A stretch of DNA of 64,000 bases from Datura wrightii (Eukaryota > Streptophyta > Magnoliopsida > Solanales > Solanaceae). The translations under genes and the position numbers were made by a program. Below the pieces are notes generated by a model. The model was given only the letters and a program-made list of their open reading frames with translations, made no database searches and was not told where the DNA came from. The stretch's first letter is position 1, and each line of letters starts with the position of its first letter. This document shows positions 46,634-59,237 of the stretch, in pieces. The DNA is taken from NCBI GenBank assembly GCA_035772735.1, contig JASDFA010000010.1, forward strand, positions 29,451,501 to 29,515,500. The letters run 5' to 3'.

Positions 46634-47835
46634 TCAGGGAGTTCCGCCACCCATTTTTTGTGCTATGTTAATTTTTGTGAACACTGGGGACAGTGTTCGA
46701 GATAAGTGTGGGGTGGGAGTAGTTAGGTGCTGGTTGTGTTGTTGTGTATGTTTATGTTCTGTTGTCGTGCCTGTGGAAAAATTTTGTGACCCTGTGATTG
46801 TGATGTTACTGTTCTGTATTGTAATTAAATGTGAAGCTGTTGTGTGCTGCTAAATGTTGCTAGCTGATTTTGTACATATTTTTGTTTTATCGAAATGATC
46901 GATATTTTAAAATATTTTTCAATTCTTGGGTTTCTCGGTGTTTGTTTTTGGTTCTTTTACCGAGAATGGTCCCATTGAACCGAAGTCTTAGTTAGTGACC
47001 GTTCCCTATGATGGATGGATGATGACCGTCTTAAGGGAAATGTAGTCGTTAGGAGTAGATTCTTTTTCATTTTTATTTTTCAGTTGTTTTTCTTTTGTGG
47101 GTTGCATCCCAAAACTTGTAGTTACTTTATGGTTGCGGAATTCTGGTTGCTTGTTGTACATGATATTTGAAATGCAAAGGTGATTCGTATGAAAGCATGC
47201 AACTTTGTAAATATGTGGAGATACCTAGGCCATAGAGTCGATTCAGTGTGATTGAGGCTTAATTTTGAATTCTTGTAATTAGCTGATCGAAGAGTCTGTG
47301 AATACGTCTTGAATTAAGCATGTGCAACAAGTGTGAAGTGAGGTTTTGTTATTTCATGCTATTGTGAAGTGTCTAGAACTTGCCTGGTGTGTGTACAAAA
47401 TGATATGAAGGAGTTTTATTGTAGGAAAGGATGTAGGCATTTCTTTGTTTTTAGCCGAAAGTTTCTATTTTTCATTATCGTACCCACCTTGATTGTGTAC
47501 CCTAGTCAGCCCGTTGAGCCTTTAGCCTATTCTTTTTTTTCTTTTATCAAAAAGTGTAAACCAAGCTTAATCCCTTCTTTTCATTAGCCGTAAATTTGAT
47601 CCAAAACTCTTAAGCGCTTAAGAAGAGAAAATAATTTTTCCAAAGTGCCAAAGAGTGAGAATGGTGAAAAGAAAAGAAAAGCAGAGTGATGGAAGGAAAG
47701 AAAAGGTTGAAGGTGCACTTGTTATAAATAAAATATAATGAAGGTGTATGAATAATCTTTGTTATTGAGTCAAGTGTGCTTAATAAGATGGGCTAAAATA
47801 AAGAAAGACTTCAAGAATGGGAGGATGAAGGAAGA
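46634..47835 (+). other. 3' noncoding region of A2, truncated
   Basis: Matches 8697-9918 of A1, including the GAACACTGGGGACAGTGTT inverted repeat (about 46678-46696) and AAGTGTGGGGTGGGAG (about 46706-46721). Stops after GAAGGAAGA at 47835, where H gag begins. Confidence 0.75.
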
Positions 47836-48228
47836 CTTAGGTGGTGGGCACCCACAGCAGACCCACCAGAGATCTTCAGCTCTAGCATCTTCAGCGTTGA
47901 GTGTGCCATGTAGACCTAGGCATGATCATAGAGGGAGAGCATCAGGCTCTAAGGCTCAGAGCAGCATACCCACAGGTTTTAACATCCGAGTTTGCGACAA
48001 GTGTGGCCGGGGGCATACGGGCCAGTGCTTGGCAGGAACAGGTGCTTGCTTCGGGTGTGGGAAGCTCGGACAAATGCTCAGAGATTGCCCAGTAGCAAGA
48101 CAGGGCCATGATGGGGGTTGAGGTCCAGTTTCCAATTCATCAGCTCCACCCGCATGCTTAGCACAGCAGGGGGCATCTACTAGCACAGGTGGCAGTCAGT
48201 GCCAAAACAGATTCTATGTGTTAGCATC
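47836..48228 (+). pseudogene. gag: Zinc-knuckle part of H Gag
   Basis: Reads through HPQQTHQRSSALASSALSV, then CDKCGRGHTGQC and CFGCGKLGQMLRDC (second knuckle has Gln in place of His), TGA at about 48119-48121, then the protease-proximal GGSQCQNRFYVLAS, where the C LTR begins. Same strand and family as 29943-30335, so this is taken as the same gene rejoined after deletion. Confidence 0.75.
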
Positions 48229-49649
48229 TGTTCAGTCTGCGTTATATGGGTATATAACTACACGCAAGTGCACGTGGTCGAACAAGTGGTAAAGTGGCTT
48301 AAGTAAGCCAAGTATCGATCCCACAGGGACTGGGATGAAGTGCAATCTGCTCAAGTGTGCTATGTTTCAATTCTAAAAATGCAGACAACAGTGTAACCAA
48401 GAGTTTGATATTTTGTTTTATAATTTTTATGCTAAATCTAAAACAATTATCTAATGTGAGTCTGAACTATGAATGAGAGCATGCTGAGGCTAAATGAACA
48501 TGTAATAAAATTAATTATCGACATAATTTGGTTAGTCTTTTCCTCCGGTTTCTAGCCAAGAACTATTGTCAAGAGACTAAAAGTCTCGTATTTAACCCCA
48601 CTTAAGAATCATGAACCATCCACATACATTTCTGTGATTAAATGCAATTCATGTTCTAGCCATACAAACCCGGTTCCTAAATTGACTAATACGACTTTCA
48701 GGTATATTTCTATCCTGAAGGTAAATCAATTCTCAATTTCCCCAAACTAAGAAAAGATCATATCCTATTAATTCACAATTTTCCAATTTCTTGCTCTCTC
48801 GAGTGAAATCGGACTTTTTAGATATACATTAACGTAGGCCACACATTAATGCAGTAAGAACAAGAATTAATAGAACAACCATGGAAGAAAAGATGAAAAA
48901 CCAATATGATCAACAATTACATTTCACTACAATTGTTCATAACCTCCGCAAGAAGATGAATTAGCCACTCATTTGTGGATTAAACATCGTTAAATGAGTG
49001 TTAAACATACAAGCAATTAAATACAAGGAAAAGGAAAGAGAGAAAAACCCTGATAATTTCGTCCCCTCAACTGCCTGTAACCCACGTTCTTGCTCCACCA
49101 AGTTAGAATACTGAAAAATGAACCTAAGTGTTCTATTTATACTAGTGGGAATTTTTCCCGGAATAACGAGCAACGTGTCACGGAGTGCATCGCGGAGCAC
49201 TGCCTCCGTGACATGCTACGGACGCGAACCTTCACTGGAATTGGGGGTCCAGGAAATAAAGCCCAACGTGGCATGGCGTGCAACGCGGAGCCATGCCACC
49301 GTGCCACGGACCCATCACGAACCCACACTGGAATTTGGATGAAAATTCCCATCCAGACAGAAGGCCTCCGCGATGGCAGCGTGACACGGCTCCATCGCGG
49401 AGCCCCTTTATTTTGTGCTTTCAAATGCCTTGTCCCGTGCTCACTTCCGAGTTCAACCCCGATCTCTTCCAACATGCATTTAAGCTTCCGAAAATTACAT
49501 TTTACCTACAAAACAATGCTAATCATGTTGGTTAGTATAAATTCACATTTTATTACCAATTACAGGAGAATGTATACACATTGATAGATAAACAAGGCTA
49601 AAATGACACTTTTGAGTATCACTTGGGCATATAAATTTGCCCAAGATCA
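48229..49649 (-). repeat. 3' LTR of C
   Basis: TGTTCAGTCTGCGTTATATG ... GCCCAAGATCA. Contains the CACGCAAGTGCACGTGGTCG block, reversed TATA near 49133-49145, and dyads at about 49175-49215 and 49365-49405. Confidence 0.85.
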
Positions 49650-49686
49650 CTTACCCCACACTTAAATCCTTGTTCGTCCTCAAACA
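49650..49686 (-). other. Polypurine tract and hairpin of C
   Basis: CTTACCCCACACTTAAA next to the LTR, then TGTTCGTCCTCAAACA (49671-49686), the inverted repeat with one mismatch. Confidence 0.65.
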
Positions 49687-51454
49687 ACAATCCCACACCT
49701 CATGCAATTTACATCCCAACCTCGCTACTTTGGTGCGACAATTTAGGCTACGGTCATACCGATTATTCAATACAGCAAATCATCAAGAAAACATGCATGG
49801 TCCTATCAATGCAATGACCTTCAGTACCTCAAGACCTCTGAGACTTAAGAATCGACTCTCGATATTGGCAAACTCATGCAAATCAGCTGATCAAGATATC
49901 CGACACAAAAATTAATCTCTCATCAAGTATGTGCCCTCACAACATAAGAGAGTCTTCCCCTTTTTGCTCATATGAACTCACAAAATTTCAGGCAGGGGCA
50001 TGTAAACACAATTTCGCTCTCTCTCCAAAAAGAATTCACATGCATCATGTCATGACCCATAAGCTTGCCCTTAGTGTATTACTCCACTAATATAAAGAAG
50101 TGCGATGAAAGATCACGTAGGACTTTAACTGGTTGTAATGGAAGCTACGGAACTAGTAAATATTGGGTTAGCCAATAATAGCCACTAGCATCCTTAAGCG
50201 CCTTTTCAACACATCCCATTAACTCATGAACATTGTTTCTTTTTTTTTTCTTTTTCATCCTCCCATTCTTGACATTTTTCTTTAGTTTAGCCCATATTAT
50301 TAAGCACACTTGACACAACAACAAAGATTATTCATGCACCTGCATTATAGTTTATTTATAACAAGTGCACCTTCAACCTTTTCATTTCTTCCAGCACTCG
50401 ACTTTTCTTTTCTTTTCACCACTCTCACTCTTTTGACACTTTGGGAAAATTATTTTCTCTTCTTAAGCACTTAAGAGTTTTGTATCGACTTTACGGCTAA
50501 TGAAAAGAAGGGATTAAGCTCGGTTTACACTTTTTGACAAAAGAAAAAAATAATAGGCTAAAGGCTCAACGGGCTAACTAGGGTATACAATCAAGGTGGT
50601 TACGAAAATGAAAAATAGAAACTTTCGGTTAAAACAAAGAAATTCCTACATCCTTTCCTACAATACACCTCCTTCATTTCGTTTTGTACACACACCAGGC
50701 AAGTTCTAGACACTTCACAATAGCACGGAATAACAAAACCTCGCTTCACACTTATTGCACATGCTCAATTCAAGATGTATTCACAGACTCTTCAATCAGC
50801 TAATTACAGGAATTCAAACATTAAGCCTCAATCACACTGAATCGAACTCTATGGCCTAGGTATCTCAACATATTTACAAAGTTGCATGCTTTCATACGAA
50901 TCACCTTTGCATTTTAAATATCATGTACAACACGCAACTAGAATTTCGCAACCATAAAGTAACTCTAGGTTCTGGGATGCAACCCACAAAAGAAAACAAT
51001 TGAAAAATAATTGAAAAAAACCTACTCCTAACGACTACATTTCCCTTAAGACGGTCGTCATCCATCCATCATAGGGAACGGTCACTACAATGACTTCGGT
51101 TCAATGGGACCATTCTCGGTAAAAGAACCGAAAACAAACGCCGAGAAACCCAAGAATTGAAAAAAATATTTTAAAAATATCGACCATTTCGATAACAAAA
51201 ACATGTACAAAATCAGCTAGCAACATTCAGCAACACACGTCAATTTCACATAAATTCACAATACAGAACAACAACTTAACAATTCACAAATCACAGGGAA
51301 CAACAAAATTTCACAGGCACGACAACAGATTATAATATATACATAACCACACAGCCAGCACCTAACTACTCCCACCCCACACTTAACTCGAACACTATCC
51401 CCAGTGTTCACAAAAATCAAAATAGCACAAAAATTGGGTGGTGGAACTCCCTGA
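49687..51454 (-). other. 3' noncoding region of C
   Basis: Homologous to the 3' noncoding regions of A1, A2 and B. No conserved ORF. Confidence 0.6.
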
Positions 51455-51627
51455 TCAATCAAAGTACTCCACTTCTTCATCAGGTGCTGCTGCTTCATCT
51501 CCTATGTCTGAATCACCCCCGTCATCCTCATCGGACTCCACATCGGAATCCACCCAACGTGTCTCCTCATCTGTGGGGACATCATCATCCGTGGGCTCTA
51601 CAATGCTGGCCCCACTCAGCATAGAGC
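51455..51627 (-). pseudogene. ORF2 of C, acidic tail
   Basis: Minus strand VEPTDDDVPTDEETRWVDSD through EEVEYFD and stop. A 1-base loss near 51600 breaks the frame just upstream. Ends at the AGAGC target of insertion D. Confidence 0.75.
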
Positions 51628-54210
51628 TGTCACACCCCGCCTTGGGGGGTATGACTGGCACCGGGTGCCCTACTGGGACCTGAACTGCTGGACTGCTAAG
51701 CCTGGGCACATCTGGTGCCTGACTGCCTCTAACTCATATTTCTGGAAACAAAGGGCTATATAACGGCTGTAAACACAGCCCCAGGCCCATTGGCCTATAG
51801 CCTCCTGTACCTGTACTAACAGCTGACAAGAAACATATCAATTCAGGGAAACCAATGCGGGCTGACAAGGCCACCATGCTGTCTAGTTATCTATAACTCA
51901 ATCATGAAGTACTAGAAAGCTACGTGACCGGCAAGGTCACCACTACTGGCAAACTATGGCCCCGCACGGCCAACATAAAAGAAAGAAAGAGTACTAACAG
52001 CTATACAACTGCACGGCCTCACACGACCAGCTCATCTGACCACAGGGAAATATAAACAGACTGCAAGCCTCTAGGAATAGTAATAGAAATGATCGGGACA
52101 GGGCCCCGACCTACCCGTACTATACAACCAAAAGGCAATGAAATACACCTCTGGAATTCAGTCTCCGGATAACAGGAGCTGAATACTCGATCGCTGACAG
52201 GAATCACATGGTATCGCCTGCTCGTCTATGAGTACCTGCAGGCAAGTAATGCAGCGCCCCACCGGGCGTCAGTACTGCTGGTACTGAGTATGTAAAGCAA
52301 TAACTGAAAGCAAAATCTGGAAATAACAATGTAACTGATGAAACTGAAGTAAGAAGAAATAGATTAACTATCTAATAACGTGAGTCATACCTTCTCTCAT
52401 ATATATACTGGAAAGGAAATAGGGGTCGTACCTGGAGACGTATCAGTCTACTGCTGATCTACTTGTATCTAACGTCACATGGCATAACATAACATAACAT
52501 AGTACACACAAACCTTACCCGGCCCCCATAAGCCAGGAGGTAAAACCAGCACGGAATCTATAACCCTACCCCGGTCATCCCATCTCCTATAACCCTGTAA
52601 GCATCCTGCCGGTCCCCTGGGTATGCACTTGGGCTCGCTGAGCCCCTGACTATAACTGTACCTGAGTCCGGAGGATTCCTGAATCAACACCCCGGGCGTA
52701 TCCGCTCGACGGGGGTGTATAAGGGCCGACCAAGGCACAATATGGGGAAAACTGGCATACCATCTTCGTCCCCTGGGGGACGGCATGCCACTCCGTAGAG
52801 CGACGTATCCTCATCCTCTGGCGGACGAGTCGATATAGCTATTAACCCTGGGGCGGTCATGGATGCTAGGTAATCCAACCCCAAACAATACAACGGTCTC
52901 AACTAGTAATACTGTCCGCGTATCTCACATGCTGAGGCTAATAGGGGTAAAGTATCGTATATATTACATGCTAAACTAATGGTAGTAATCTGTACGTATT
53001 TAATACGTGCTGAGACTGGTAAATATGTATATATGAATATAGTCTCCTGCCAGACTGTACTGAGGCAAATGCTATACGAAATATAGTATTTCTGCTGCAA
53101 CCTATGCTGTATACTGAGTTTCTGTATTAACGTGATTTACTATTCCTAACATGCGTTCTAAACTTTATTTTAGCCTGCCATTCTATTTCTGAGGTGCTTA
53201 CGGATATTACATCACTTTACGGGGTTTCAACTGAATACAATAATATCTTAACATTTCGTATCACATCACATACTGAGCATGCTGAGCAGTTTCTAATACT
53301 TGTGTTAGAAGCTATGTCGTATTAGTAAGTTTCACGCAAGTTACAATCTGATGCTTCTAATACCGTATCAACATTCACAATAAACGTAACACTTGACTTC
53401 TGAACATTCTACTGGCCTGTAAATTACTATACTGCACCGATATTACTTAACTTGCCGAGGGAACTAGCTTTACATACCTTATTCTTGAACTATTCGTCCG
53501 TCGGACGATGCTCGGCCGGTACTTCAACTATTTTCTCCCAACTGCATTCATAAATACGTCAATTAATACTAAATACAGCTTTATTGTAAAGAGCAACGTT
53601 ACTTTCGATATAGTTTATAGCCTAAACTTAGGCTTATCGAAAGACGGTCGAAAACTCACTATTTTTCAGCGGTCCAGAAGGGAGTAATATTCACTTCACA
53701 GCTAGGAACACATAGACACTAACTTAGAGCAATTCCACTTACCTTAGCTCGGTGGCTCGACGATTCGTCGGCCGTATTTTACGAAACTGAATCCGTAGGA
53801 ATGCTCTCTGCTGCTAAATACCTCAGTATCTGGAGTTAATTTGAATTTAGACAATGTTTAGCAGCGTAATCGGACGAAAATTATATAACTTCTTCGTTCC
53901 TCTTTCTCCCTCTGCGTTTGCCCTCTGTTCTCTGGAAATTTTAAAGGTTTTTATCATTTAAAACCGAAGTGGGGCTTTATATACTTGAGCCTGGACAAGG
54001 CCAACATGTCACGGAGCCAACACGGAGGCCCCTCCTCTGTGACACGCTGCCATCGCGGAGGGGCTCTGCCTCGGCTCCTTCCGTGATGGTTCGACAGGTT
54101 TCTCGTCCAATCTTTTCCCGGGCCTTTCTCTAGCACGTATGGCCTTCAAATATGCTTAACCAACATGCGAATAGGTCGTCTAGGTGCTGGGAATTCTATG
54201 GGGTATAACA
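51628..54210 (-). repeat. 3' LTR of D (2583 bp)
   Basis: TGTCACACCCCGCC ... GGGGTATAACA. Minus-strand TATATAAA box at 53976-53983. Dyad CATGTCACGGAG / CTCTGTGACACG (54005-54016, 54035-54046) followed by the CTGCCATCGCGGAG block (54047-54060) that is also found in family A LTRs. Confidence 0.95.
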
Positions 54211-54245
54211 TTCTCCCCCCCTTAAAAACATTCGTCCTCGAATGT
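54211..54245 (-). other. Polypurine tract and hairpin of D
   Basis: Minus strand TTTAAGGGGGGGAGAA (54211-54226) next to the 3' LTR, preceded by the perfect inverted repeat ACATTCGAGGACGAATGT (54228-54245). Confidence 0.85.
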
Positions 54246-54477
54246 ACTCTGTGATCTAGAGGACTACTTACTTTACTTTCTAGAAAAATTTCGGCAGAGT
54301 CTCCCCTGTATATGGACTATAGCCAAAAACCTGAAATGTAGAAAAGTCCAACACAGGTACTGCACATAATATTCTAGGATCCACTGGATAACTAGATATC
54401 AATCTTTCTTTATCATTTACAGACATACAACCATAAGGTACTGCATAAGTAATAATACGAACATACCTGTTGCCTGA

Positions 54478-55165
54478 CTAGGCCTGAAATAGGTGAGGGT
54501 ATCTGGTTTTCATATCTTCTTCAGCTTCCCACGTCATTTCTTCCCGGTTCCTGTTACGCCACAATACTTTGACAGATGCAACATCTTTAGTTCTCAGCCT
54601 GCGAATCTGTCTGTCTAAGATAGCTACAGGAACCTCTTCATATGCTAACTCTTCTGTGACCTGGACATCTTGAACTGGAACTACTGTAGAAGGGTCCCCT
54701 ACGAACTTCCTTAACATAGAGACATGGAAGACTGGGTGAACAGACGCTAACTCTGGAGGCAAGTTCAATTCGTATGCAACTCGGCCTATTCTTCGTCGAA
54801 TCTGGTATGGCCCAATGAACCTCGGGCTAAGCTTGCTTTTTTTTTTGCCGAATCTCATCACCCCTTTCATCGGAGATACTTTCAGATATACCCAGTCATT
54901 TACCGCAAATTCTAGATCTCTGCGCCGCATATCTGCATACGATTTCTGGCGGCTCTGAGCGGTCAGTAAACGTTCTCGGATAAGCTTTATCTTTTCCTCT
55001 GACTGCCGAACAATGTCTGGGCCAACCAATGCTGATTCTCCTATTTCAAACCAGCCCACCGGCGATCTACATTTTCGCCTGTATAATGCCTCGAAAGGTG
55101 CCATCTGGATGGTTGAATTATAACTGTTATAATAAGCAAATTCAATTAACGAAAGATGCTCATCC
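54478..55165 (-). pseudogene. pol: Integrase C-terminus and chromodomain-like tail of D
   Basis: Open in the frame that follows a 1-base deletion near 55165. Reads MAPFEALYRRKCRSPVGWFE, a long coiled helix (IRERLLTAQSRQKSYADMRR), the KVSPMKGVMRFGKK segment, GPYQIRRRIGRVAYEL, VHPVFHVSMLRKF, and a chromodomain-like end (ILDRQIRRLRTKDVASVKVL, MTWEAEEDM, YPHLFQA). Such tails in chromoviruses are thought to guide insertion to chromatin. Confidence 0.85.
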
Positions 55166-57281
55166 AGCTACCCCTAAAATCTAGCACACATGCTCGTAGC
55201 ATATCTTCGAGCGTCTGAATTGTATGTTCAGCCTGCCCATCTGTTTGAGGATGGAATGTTGTGCTCAAGTTAATCTGTGTTCCCAAACCTTTCTGAAACG
55301 ATTGCCAGAATCTAGCTGTGAATTGTGCTCCTCTATCTGAAAAGATAGATACTGGCACTCCATGCAATCTAACTATTTCTCTGATATATAATTCGGCTAT
55401 CTCAGCTTTCATACCTGGCCACCAGTAGATGTCTCTGATGTCGTGGTACATTTTCGTCGCTCCTGGATGAAGGGAATAGCGAGCGTAATGTACCTCATGC
55501 ATGATCCGCCCACGAAGCCCTGAAACATTCGGGACACAGAGGCGGCCCTTACAACGTAGCAGATCATCCTCGGTTATCTGAAAATCTGACTCCTTACCTG
55601 CCTGAATTCTATCTTTGAGCTGGACTAAATCAGGATCCTCATACTGTCGTTCCTTTACCTCTGTGACTAATGATGACATAGCAGAATTCTGAATTACCAC
55701 TCCATTATTTTCTGTTTCCATTACTCGAACGGCTAAACCAGCTAACTGATGGATTTCTTTGGCTAGCTCCCGCTTCTCAGGTCGCAAATACGCCAAACTC
55801 CCCATTGACTTACGGCTCAGGGCATCTGCTACGACATTAGCTTTTCCGGGGTGGTATAGAATATTCACATCATAATCTTTTAATAGCTCCAACCAGCGGC
55901 GTTGCCGTAGATTCAACTCCCTCTGAGTGAAAATGTACTGTAAGCTCTTATGATCTGTGTAAATATCAACATGGACGACGTACAAGTAATGCCTCCACAT
56001 TTTTAAAGCGTGAATTACTGCGGCCAATTCCAAGTCGTGGGTAGGATAATTCTTTTCGTGTTTCCTCAGCTGTCTAGAAGCATATGCAATCACTCTACCA
56101 TGATGCATCAACACACAACCTAACCCAACACCTGACGCGTCGCAATAGACTGAATAACCTTCTGTGCCTTCCGGCAATGCCAATACTGGGGCGGAGGTTA
56201 ATCTGTCTTTCAGTTCCTGGAAGCTCTGCTCGCATGGCTCTGTCCATTGAAACTTTGCTGCTTTCTGTGTCAATTTGGTCAGAGGTGCCGCAATGGTCGA
56301 GAACCCTTCAACGAACCTTCTGTAATATCCAGCCAACCCCAGAAAACTACGAACTTCAGTCGGAGTGGTAGGCCTAGGCCATGACTTAACTGCTTCTATT
56401 TTCTGTTTATCTACCTGTATACCAACATCTGAGACGATATGCCCTAAAAAGGCCACTGAGTTAAGCCAAAATTTACACTTAGAAAATTTAGCATACAACT
56501 GGCGGTCCCTGAGGATCTGGAGCACTGTCCGCAAATAAGTTCGGTGATCTGCTTCAAAGCGAGAATACACCAGAATGTCATCAATGAATACTATCACGAA
56601 CAAGTCCAGGAAAGGCCTAAAAATACTGTTCATCAGGTCCATAAAGACTGCTGGGGCATTCGTTAACTCGAAGGACATAACTAAAAATTCAAAATGTCCA
56701 TATCGGGTCCTGAACGCTGTCATAGGAATATCTCCCTCACGTACTCGGACCTGGTGATATCCGGACCGCAAGTCAATCTTAGAAAAGTATCTGGCTCCCT
56801 GCAACTGATCAAATAAGTCGTCAATTCTGGGGAGCGGGTACTTGTTCTTTACTGTAACTTTGTTTAGCTGCCGATAATCTATGCACACTCGGAGCGAGCC
56901 ATCTTTCTTTCTCACAAATAAAACTGGCGCACCCCACAGTGAAGTACTCGGCCTAATAAAACCTTTATCTAACAAATCTTTCAACTGCTCCTTTAATTCG
57001 CTTAGTTCTGCAGGAGCCATACGATAGGGAGGAATTGATATCGGCTGAGTGCCTGGTAACAAGTCAATAGCAAAGTCTATTTCCCTTTCTGGGGGAATAC
57101 CAGGTAACTCATCAGGAAACACATCAGGGAATTCATTCACCACGAGAACAGACTGGAGTGTCGGAGATTCTGCCTGGACATCCTGAACTCTGACCAGATG
57201 GTAAATACATCCTTTAGATATCAACTTTCTCGCCTGAAGGTAGGAAATAAACCTCCCTTTTGGCGTAACGGTGCTGCCCTT
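55146..57281 (-). pseudogene. pol: RT, RNase H and partial integrase of D
   Basis: 692 codons open from 57224. RT (about residues 100-260 of this frame) with YPLPRIDDLFDQL and catalytic FIDD (213-216). RNase H from about 330 with YCDAS (362), THDLEL (E399), TDHKSL (D424) and ADALS (D467). Integrase N-terminal zinc domain keeps its His pair (about 576-586) and YWWPGMKAEIAE (600-611), but then jumps directly to LYIREIVRLHGVP. About 85 residues usual here, including the zinc-binding Cys pair and the first catalytic Asp, are missing. SDRG (D630) and the Glu of GQAE (666) are present. Upstream, 57225-57281 joins to the protease through a TAG at 57282-57284 (Trp elsewhere). Confidence 0.9.
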
Positions 57282-58205
57282 CTACTCCCGCACAGCTTCT
57301 CCTAGGAAGTGGAATCGGACCATTTTGGTCCAACATTCAACGTTGGCAAAGCACAGTACTAACCAATCCATACCCATTATGGCATCGAAGTCTATCATTT
57401 CTAACTCGACCAGATCTACTGTGGTCGGACGGTCAGCAACCTCTACTGTACACCCGCGGTAGATTCGGCTAGCTGTGATAGAGTCACCGACGGGCGTAGA
57501 TACTAAGAAGGGCTGCTGCAATGATTCTGGTACAATACTAAACTTTCCTGCCACAAATGGAGTAATGTAGGACAAAGTAGACCCTGGATCAATCAATACA
57601 TAAGCAGGGTGTGAGCAAATAGTTAGCATACCTGTCATAACATCAGGCGAAGCTTCCGAGTCTTGCCTCCCTGGTAAGGCATATGTGCGGCTTGGGCCCG
57701 CACCTGTACTGGAGGCCCCTGATCTGCCCCGACCCCTGCCTGCTGAAACTGAGGGCCTGCGCCCAGTCGAGGATGCTGTGGCTCGTGACCCTGCTGATGC
57801 CCTATCTTGTCTATCGCGGTCCTCTCGACCTTTGGCTGGGCAATCTTTCATCAAATGGCCTTCTTGGCCACAAATATAACATGCCGTGGAGCCATATCTG
57901 CATGCTCTAGGATGGCGTCGACTACATATAGGGAAAAGTGGTAGGGTATACTTACTCTGCTCCGCCCTCCTCTGTAATGGTGAATCTTCCATCTGCGAGC
58001 CTCTACCAGTCTCTGACTGCCCCCTGCGGCTGAATCTACCCCCCTGCGACTGTGGCGGAGGCGGGGGCCTGGGCGTCCTGTCTGACAATCGTGGCCTGGG
58101 TCCTCCCCGGGCCTCCCTCTGTAACTCAACTGGCCTGTCCCGGCGACGCTATTCATGATTGACCCTTCTGATCTCCCGATGTCGCTGTCTGATGCCCTCA
58201 ATATT
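57282..58205 (-). pseudogene. gag-pro: Zinc knuckle and protease of D
   Basis: Open from 58088 to TAG 57282. Pro/Gln-rich linker, an imperfect first knuckle, zinc knuckle CYICGQEGHLMKDC (about 57881-57840), a Gly/Ser/Arg-rich linker, protease active site IDPGSTLSYITP (catalytic Asp at about 57590-57588) and the MDFDAIMGMDWL-type end. Between 58088 and 58205 a TGA replaces an Arg codon (about 58155). Confidence 0.85.
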
Positions 58206-59024
58206 CTAGGCAAATGCCTGAATTCGAGCAATGTCCATGTCCTCTCGCAGTGTGGCCCTAATACAAGTCTCAACATATTCTGGATTCAACCCCATAATAA
58301 AATGGTGCACTCTGGATGCCATGGTATCAACAAAGGCCGGTGCATATCGAGCCAGAGAATCAAACCGCAAGGAATATTCCCGGACACTCATGGCCCCCTG
58401 CTCTAGATGTAGGAACTGGTCTACCCGGGCCTGTCGAATCTCCCGCGGCAAATAGTGATCCAAAAAAGCGGTTGAAAAGCTAGACCAGGTGGGAGGGGAC
58501 ACATCTCTCCCTCGGGACCTTTCCCAGCTTTCATACCATAACACAGCGATATCCCGTAACCGGAATGCTGCCAGCTCAACTGATTCGGTAGGCGTGGCAT
58601 GCATAACCCTGAAGATTCTCTGCATTTGATCCAGAAAATCCTGAGGGTCCTCTGTCCGATCCGTACCTGTAAACTGTGGGGGATTCAAGGCTAAGAATTC
58701 TCGGACCCTCGAACTACCGGGCCCTCCTGATGACTCCGCAACTGTAGACGGCATTGGCTGACGCTGAGCAGCCATCATCTGTGCTAACATAACTACAGCA
58801 CTCCTAACCTCCTGGTCGAAAGGTGTCGGTATAGGGACTGCTGAAGGTAATGTCACCCCAAGAGGCTCCTGACGGGGTGGAGACTGCTGAGGAGGCTGAG
58901 ACGATGCCTCTGTAGTGCCCTCTGATCGGGCTGTTTCTAAATGAGGGGTAGGCATCCTGCTGATGCCTTCTCCTGCTACAATATCTAAGCTCCGACCTGT
59001 GATAGGATGTTGCTGGTCTGACAT
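58206..59024 (-). pseudogene. gag: Gag capsid of D
   Basis: ATG at 59024-59022 (MSDQQHPITGRSL) is chosen because homologous Gags start at a similar distance from the leader box; the frame is open a further 48 codons upstream. Pro/Gln-rich N-terminus, then the capsid core (FLALNPPQFTGTDRTEDPQD, FRLRDIAVLWYESWERSRG, FLDHYLPREIRQARVDQF, YSLRFDSLARYAP). Ends at TAG 58206-58208, a Gln codon in relatives (IQAFA|QNIEG). Apart from this stop it looks intact. Confidence 0.85.
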
Positions 59025-59126
59025 TATCTGTAACCAAAGAATATAGTAAGCTTTTAGGGACTCAACCCTATATTGCACCGCTCTAAAGCACGACTGAATA
59101 AGAATAAAAGACAACCATCCTATCAT

Positions 59127-59190
59127 GCCTTGTAGCCTCCTATCCATAGTATGTGGTGCACAACACATCCATGGACAGGACTCTACTTAG
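59127..59190 (-). other. Conserved leader box of D
   Basis: Minus strand AAGTAGAGTCCTGTCCATGG, a TGTTGTGCACCACA element, and AGGAGGCTACAAGGCATGA. Diverged version of the box in H, J and I. Confidence 0.6.
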
Positions 59191-59220
59191 CACGGCTTGC
59201 AGACTCCCTGGGACACGACC

Positions 59221-59233
59221 TGCTCTGATACCA
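59221..59233 (-). other. Primer binding site of D (tRNA-iMet type)
   Basis: Minus strand TGGTATCAGAGCA, exact, four bases from the 5' LTR. Confidence 0.95.
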
Positions 59234-59237
59234 AGTT

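Larger units (their letters stand above)
30336..47835 (+). mobile_element. Pol-less Athila-like element A2 (split by B, 3' end deleted)
   Basis: Forward family A element: 5' LTR, primer site, gag-protease, spacer, candidate promoter and intron, ORF2. Element B sits inside ORF2 (35669-45483). The copy ends abruptly at about 47835 in the 3' noncoding region, directly joined to H gag. About 2 kb, including the purine tract and 3' LTR, is gone compared with A1. Confidence 0.85.

Noticed and set aside
56084..56371. Antisense ORFs opposite the D pol (56084, 57271, 57683, 57886, 58155)
   Set aside because: Shadows of well-supported pol and gag frames on the other strand; no similarity of their own.
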